DNA of 64,000 nt from assembly GCF_030848805.1 (NCBI RefSeq), contig NC_092368.1:8254122-8318121 (forward strand), read 5' to 3'. The notes beneath the pieces are model-generated. The model saw only the letters and a list, made by a program, of their open reading frames with translations, did not search any database and had not been told where the DNA came from. The translations under genes were made by a program, and so were the position numbers. The DNA comes from Temnothorax longispinosus (lineage: Eukaryota > Arthropoda > Insecta > Hymenoptera > Formicidae). Position 1 is the stretch's first letter, and each line of letters opens with the position of its first letter. Of the stretch, positions 61,678 through 64,000 are shown piece after piece.

Positions 61678-62472
61678 TTGAGAGTCGTCTTTAACGCGTC
61701 AAGTAAAACAACTACCGGTTATTCAATTAATCAACTTCTCCATCCGGGAGCAAAATTACAAGTTAATTTATTTAACGTTCTTATATGGTTCAGATCATTC
61801 CGATATGTTTTCTTCGCTGATATAGAGAAGATGTACAGACAAATACTGATACATCCAGATGATTGGAATTTTCAAAGAATTGTTTGGATAGATCTTCTTG
61901 GTAGACTCATTGTATTTATTCTTGTAACCGTTACTTATGGGTTTATATGCGCTTCATTTTTGGCTTTGCGTTCATTTGAACAATTGATACTTGATGAAGG
62001 ACATAAATTTCCTCTCGCAATTCCTACCATGGAAAACGGAAGGTATGTCGACGATTTTTTCGGAGGAGAAGACACAATTCAAAAAACTCGTGAGGTTATT
62101 GAGCACGTGGATAGGCTCTGTATGGCGGGCGGTTTCCCGCTGAAGAAATGGGTTAGTAATGAACAAGCAATTCTTAATTCCATCTCATCAGATAGACGAA
62201 TAGATACATTATCGGTTCAAATAGATGAATCCTCAATGATACATACGCTTGGTTTATCGTGGAATCCTTCGATCGATCAATTTAAATTCACTCTGAATCT
62301 TGAAGAACCTAAGGTAATCTCGAAACGTACTATTCTTTCAACAATTTCCAAAATTTTCGATCCTTTAGGATTCATCTCACCTATTACTATCACAGGAAGA
62401 ATTATATTATTATTCAAAAACTGTGGTCAAGTGGACTCGATTGGGATGAAAAACTCCCTTCCGTATTTTTGA
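61678..62472 (+). pseudogene. BEL/Pao reverse transcriptase
   Basis: Reads RVVFNASSKTTTGYSINQLL, FFADIEKMYRQILIHPDDW (motif A Asp), a VTYGF segment and the catalytic GRYVDDFFGGED box, then GGFPLKKWVSN. These are typical BEL/Pao RT boxes. The frame ends at 62472 by shift. About 60 codons between 61629 and 61678 are also out of frame. Confidence 0.85.
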
Positions 62473-63155
62473 GTAAATGGCAGCAATTTCTATTACAGTT
62501 ACGAGAAGCTTCAAGCTTTACCTTTCCAAGGTAGATCGGGTTAAATTCAATCGATTCATTCGAAGTTCATGGATTCAGTGATGCATCTCAGAATCCAATA
62601 GCAGCAGTTGTTTATTTGCGATCTTGTTCTTTGGATAGCTTGACTACCATTACTTTGATAGCTTCGAAAACAAAGGTTGCACCATTGAAAAGATTAACAA
62701 TTCCAAGACTTGAACTCTTAGCAGCTGTTTTGCTCGTAAAATTGATGAAATCCATTCTTCTCACACTCAATAGACCTTACTTACCATTGTTCGCATGGAT
62801 AAACTCAAAGGCTGCTAACATATGGATTAACAATCATCCTTCTCGGTGGAAGGAGTTTGTCCATATACGAGTTTGTTTCATTCAGGATACTTTGCCTCAG
62901 TGCAAATGGGGATTAGTTCCAGGTTCAGAAAATCCAGCTGACTTGGCAACAAGAGGTATTTCTTCTGCTCAATTGAATAATAGTTCGATATGGTGGAGCG
63001 ATCCAGAATGGTTGTCAAAAGGTAGCTCCGCATGGCCAAAGGATTCTTCATCAGTCGTTACTGAGAATCTCGAAGAAAGAGAAAACAAAGTGCATTCTTG
63101 TTTAACAACGAAAAATACCGAAATTACTGCGAATTACGGCTTTATGTAGAAAATT
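62473..63155 (+). pseudogene. BEL/Pao RNase H and tail, integrase missing
   Basis: The frame 62616-63149 holds KTKVAPLKRLTIPRLELLAA, FAWINSKAANIWINNHPSRW and VPGSENPADLATRG, the A17/RNase H region of BEL/Pao pol. It then runs straight into LTR sequence at 63156. The integrase and the start of the 3' LTR, at least 1 kb, are deleted. Confidence 0.8.
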
Positions 63156-63300
63156 TATTTAATTATACATCGAAAGACTTAATAATTTATCGAAGATTAT
63201 ACTGTGCGATAAATATATCAACTAAACTTTATCAAATTACATTGAATGTTGCTTCCTTAACATCTCTCTCTTAGCTCACGTTCCTTTCGGAGCGTGTACA
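63156..63300 (+). repeat. Truncated 3' LTR of the BEL/Pao element
   Basis: It matches 58978-59122 and ends CGGAGCGTGTACA. Its beginning is fused to the pol fragment at about 63155, so the deletion removed the LTR's 5' part. The right flank starts GTGCTGGATG. Confidence 0.82.
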
Positions 63301-63539
63301 GTGCTGGATGAAAGGGGAGGGGAAAAGAAGTATGATGTTAGGTCGTATATGGCCAGGTTGGGTTACGGGTATATGTGTAAAGGGTTGGGTACGTCTCTGT
63401 CACGTTTTGACTGTTATTGTTCGTCCGATTTTTGGTCAATGCATTTAAGCAATTTACCAGGGATTTGGACAAGTCGTGTGAAGGATATTATTATTATATT
63501 TATTATTCGAGACCGAAAAGATATCCGAGTTTATACGTT

Positions 63540-63729
63540 TGTGAGACCTGTAATCGGAATGGGTAGCAAGCACGTGGTCTCAGCGTAATATCAGATACTC
63601 TTTATTCGTACTTGTACTTCGAGCGCCAACCCTCGACTGATTGTTACAAGAGAGAGCCCTCGCGGATGCCGGGTAGCCCAAGATGGATACCCAGGGGATA
63701 GGTATATTATTATATAGAGGGATCTAACA
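63540..63729 (-). mobile_element. 3' LTR of a Copia-type element, minus strand
   Basis: On the minus strand it starts TGTTAGATCCCTC and ends GGTCTCACA (TG...CA), 190 bp. It has TATATAATAATATACC near its start and AATAAAGAG after the middle, as in a compact Copia LTR. Just upstream (plus 63730-63750) is a purine-rich tract, TTTTTTTGGGGGGGGGAGAG on the minus strand, a good polypurine tract. The internal region extends off the right edge of the window. Confidence 0.6.
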
Positions 63730-63750
63730 TCTCTCCCCCCCCCAAAAAAA

Positions 63751-64000
63751 TATTTCTTGAACATTCGAACATTGGAAGAGACAAAATAAGAAAAAAAATT
63801 AATTAAACAGGGATTACTCATCCCGGCCTGGTTAATGACAATGTGATGGGGAGTAGCGATCTGGCGGGACCCCTTTATTTGTGCGGGAAGAGCGACGCGG
63901 GCCCACTTCTGCTTCTCGGGTGTTCCGGTGTGGAACCCCTTGAATATCGGGTTCCTGAGTGTTTTCGCTTGCGTCTTCAGGGTTATCGTCGTCTGATTCT
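63751..64000 (-). pseudogene. Copia-type pol fragment, cut by the window edge
   Basis: Minus-strand text from 64000 reads an acidic stretch, then RRSSRTNKGVPPDRYS and a stop. The RRS-R-TKGVPP-RY motif is usual between integrase and RT in Copia pol. Its closeness to the LTR suggests that RT and RNase H are deleted, or that this is another coding part of a non-autonomous element. Confidence 0.4.

Overview
This 64 kb window reads as arthropod, most likely insect, genomic DNA built almost wholly from nested and decayed transposable elements. I see no host gene that I can defend. The evidence for an insect is the repertoire: I-like LINEs with an RNase H domain, a BEL/Pao retrotransposon, hAT, piggyBac and Tc1-type non-autonomous elements, and an insect-style Polinton/Maverick (adintovirus-like) with short spliceosomal introns. 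An ant or other hymenopteran is a weak guess from general resemblance.

Layout. 0.2-7.25 kb: LINE-A, a full-length I-like LINE with a 12-bp target duplication, broken by two in-frame stops, a frameshift and a solo LTR (4115-5250). 8.1-9.5 kb: small repeats. 9.5-16.2 kb: LINE-B, a decayed relative on the minus strand, split by a 2.4-kb AT-rich element. 17.0-18.4 kb: a hAT-type element with an 8-bp target duplication, itself hit by a TTAA (piggyBac-type) element. 18.9-20.4 kb: a foldback element and an orphan coding fragment. 21.0-23.8 kb: a 2.8-kb palindrome whose two arms carry expanded 31-bp minisatellites.

23.8-47.2 kb: a Tc1-type palindrome into which a 20.9-kb Polinton (24263-45217) inserted, with a 6-bp target duplication. 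The uninterrupted arm of the palindrome preserves the empty site. The Polinton carries a left-hand virion block (major capsid, minor capsid/penton, PLA2-like protein, adenain-like protease, packaging ATPase), an integrase with a chromodomain, a spliced protein-primed-type DNA polymerase B, and an unusual SUMO-protease (Ulp1/SENP) gene. The Ulp1 gene's upstream region and first exon look duplicated from those of the polymerase. The right terminal repeat is split by a 3.5-kb array of about 395-bp units with a hammerhead-ribozyme-like core. These resemble Penelope-like pseudo-LTRs or animal retrozymes.

48.0-56.1 kb: an 8.1-kb DNA transposon with terminal repeats of about 850 bp made of iterated units. 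It encodes a large transposase-like protein followed by an XPG/FEN1-like nuclease with a CXC-type cysteine cluster. I suggest an Academ-like (XPG-bearing) element. It is broken by a frameshift and a foldback insertion, and it holds an apparent intron flanked by 11-bp direct repeats. 56.1-57.0 kb: LINE ORF1 remnants. 59.0-63.3 kb: a BEL/Pao element lacking its integrase. 63.5-64 kb: the 3' end of a probable Copia-type element on the minus strand.

How the parts work together: only the Polinton and the 8.1-kb transposon look like multi-gene systems. In the Polinton, the virion genes and polymerase run leftward and the ATPase, DUF-like gene, fibre-like gene and integrase run rightward. The two sets diverge from a compact bidirectional TATA region at 30.28 kb. 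Everything else is retrotransposon or MITE wreckage that gives relative insertion ages.
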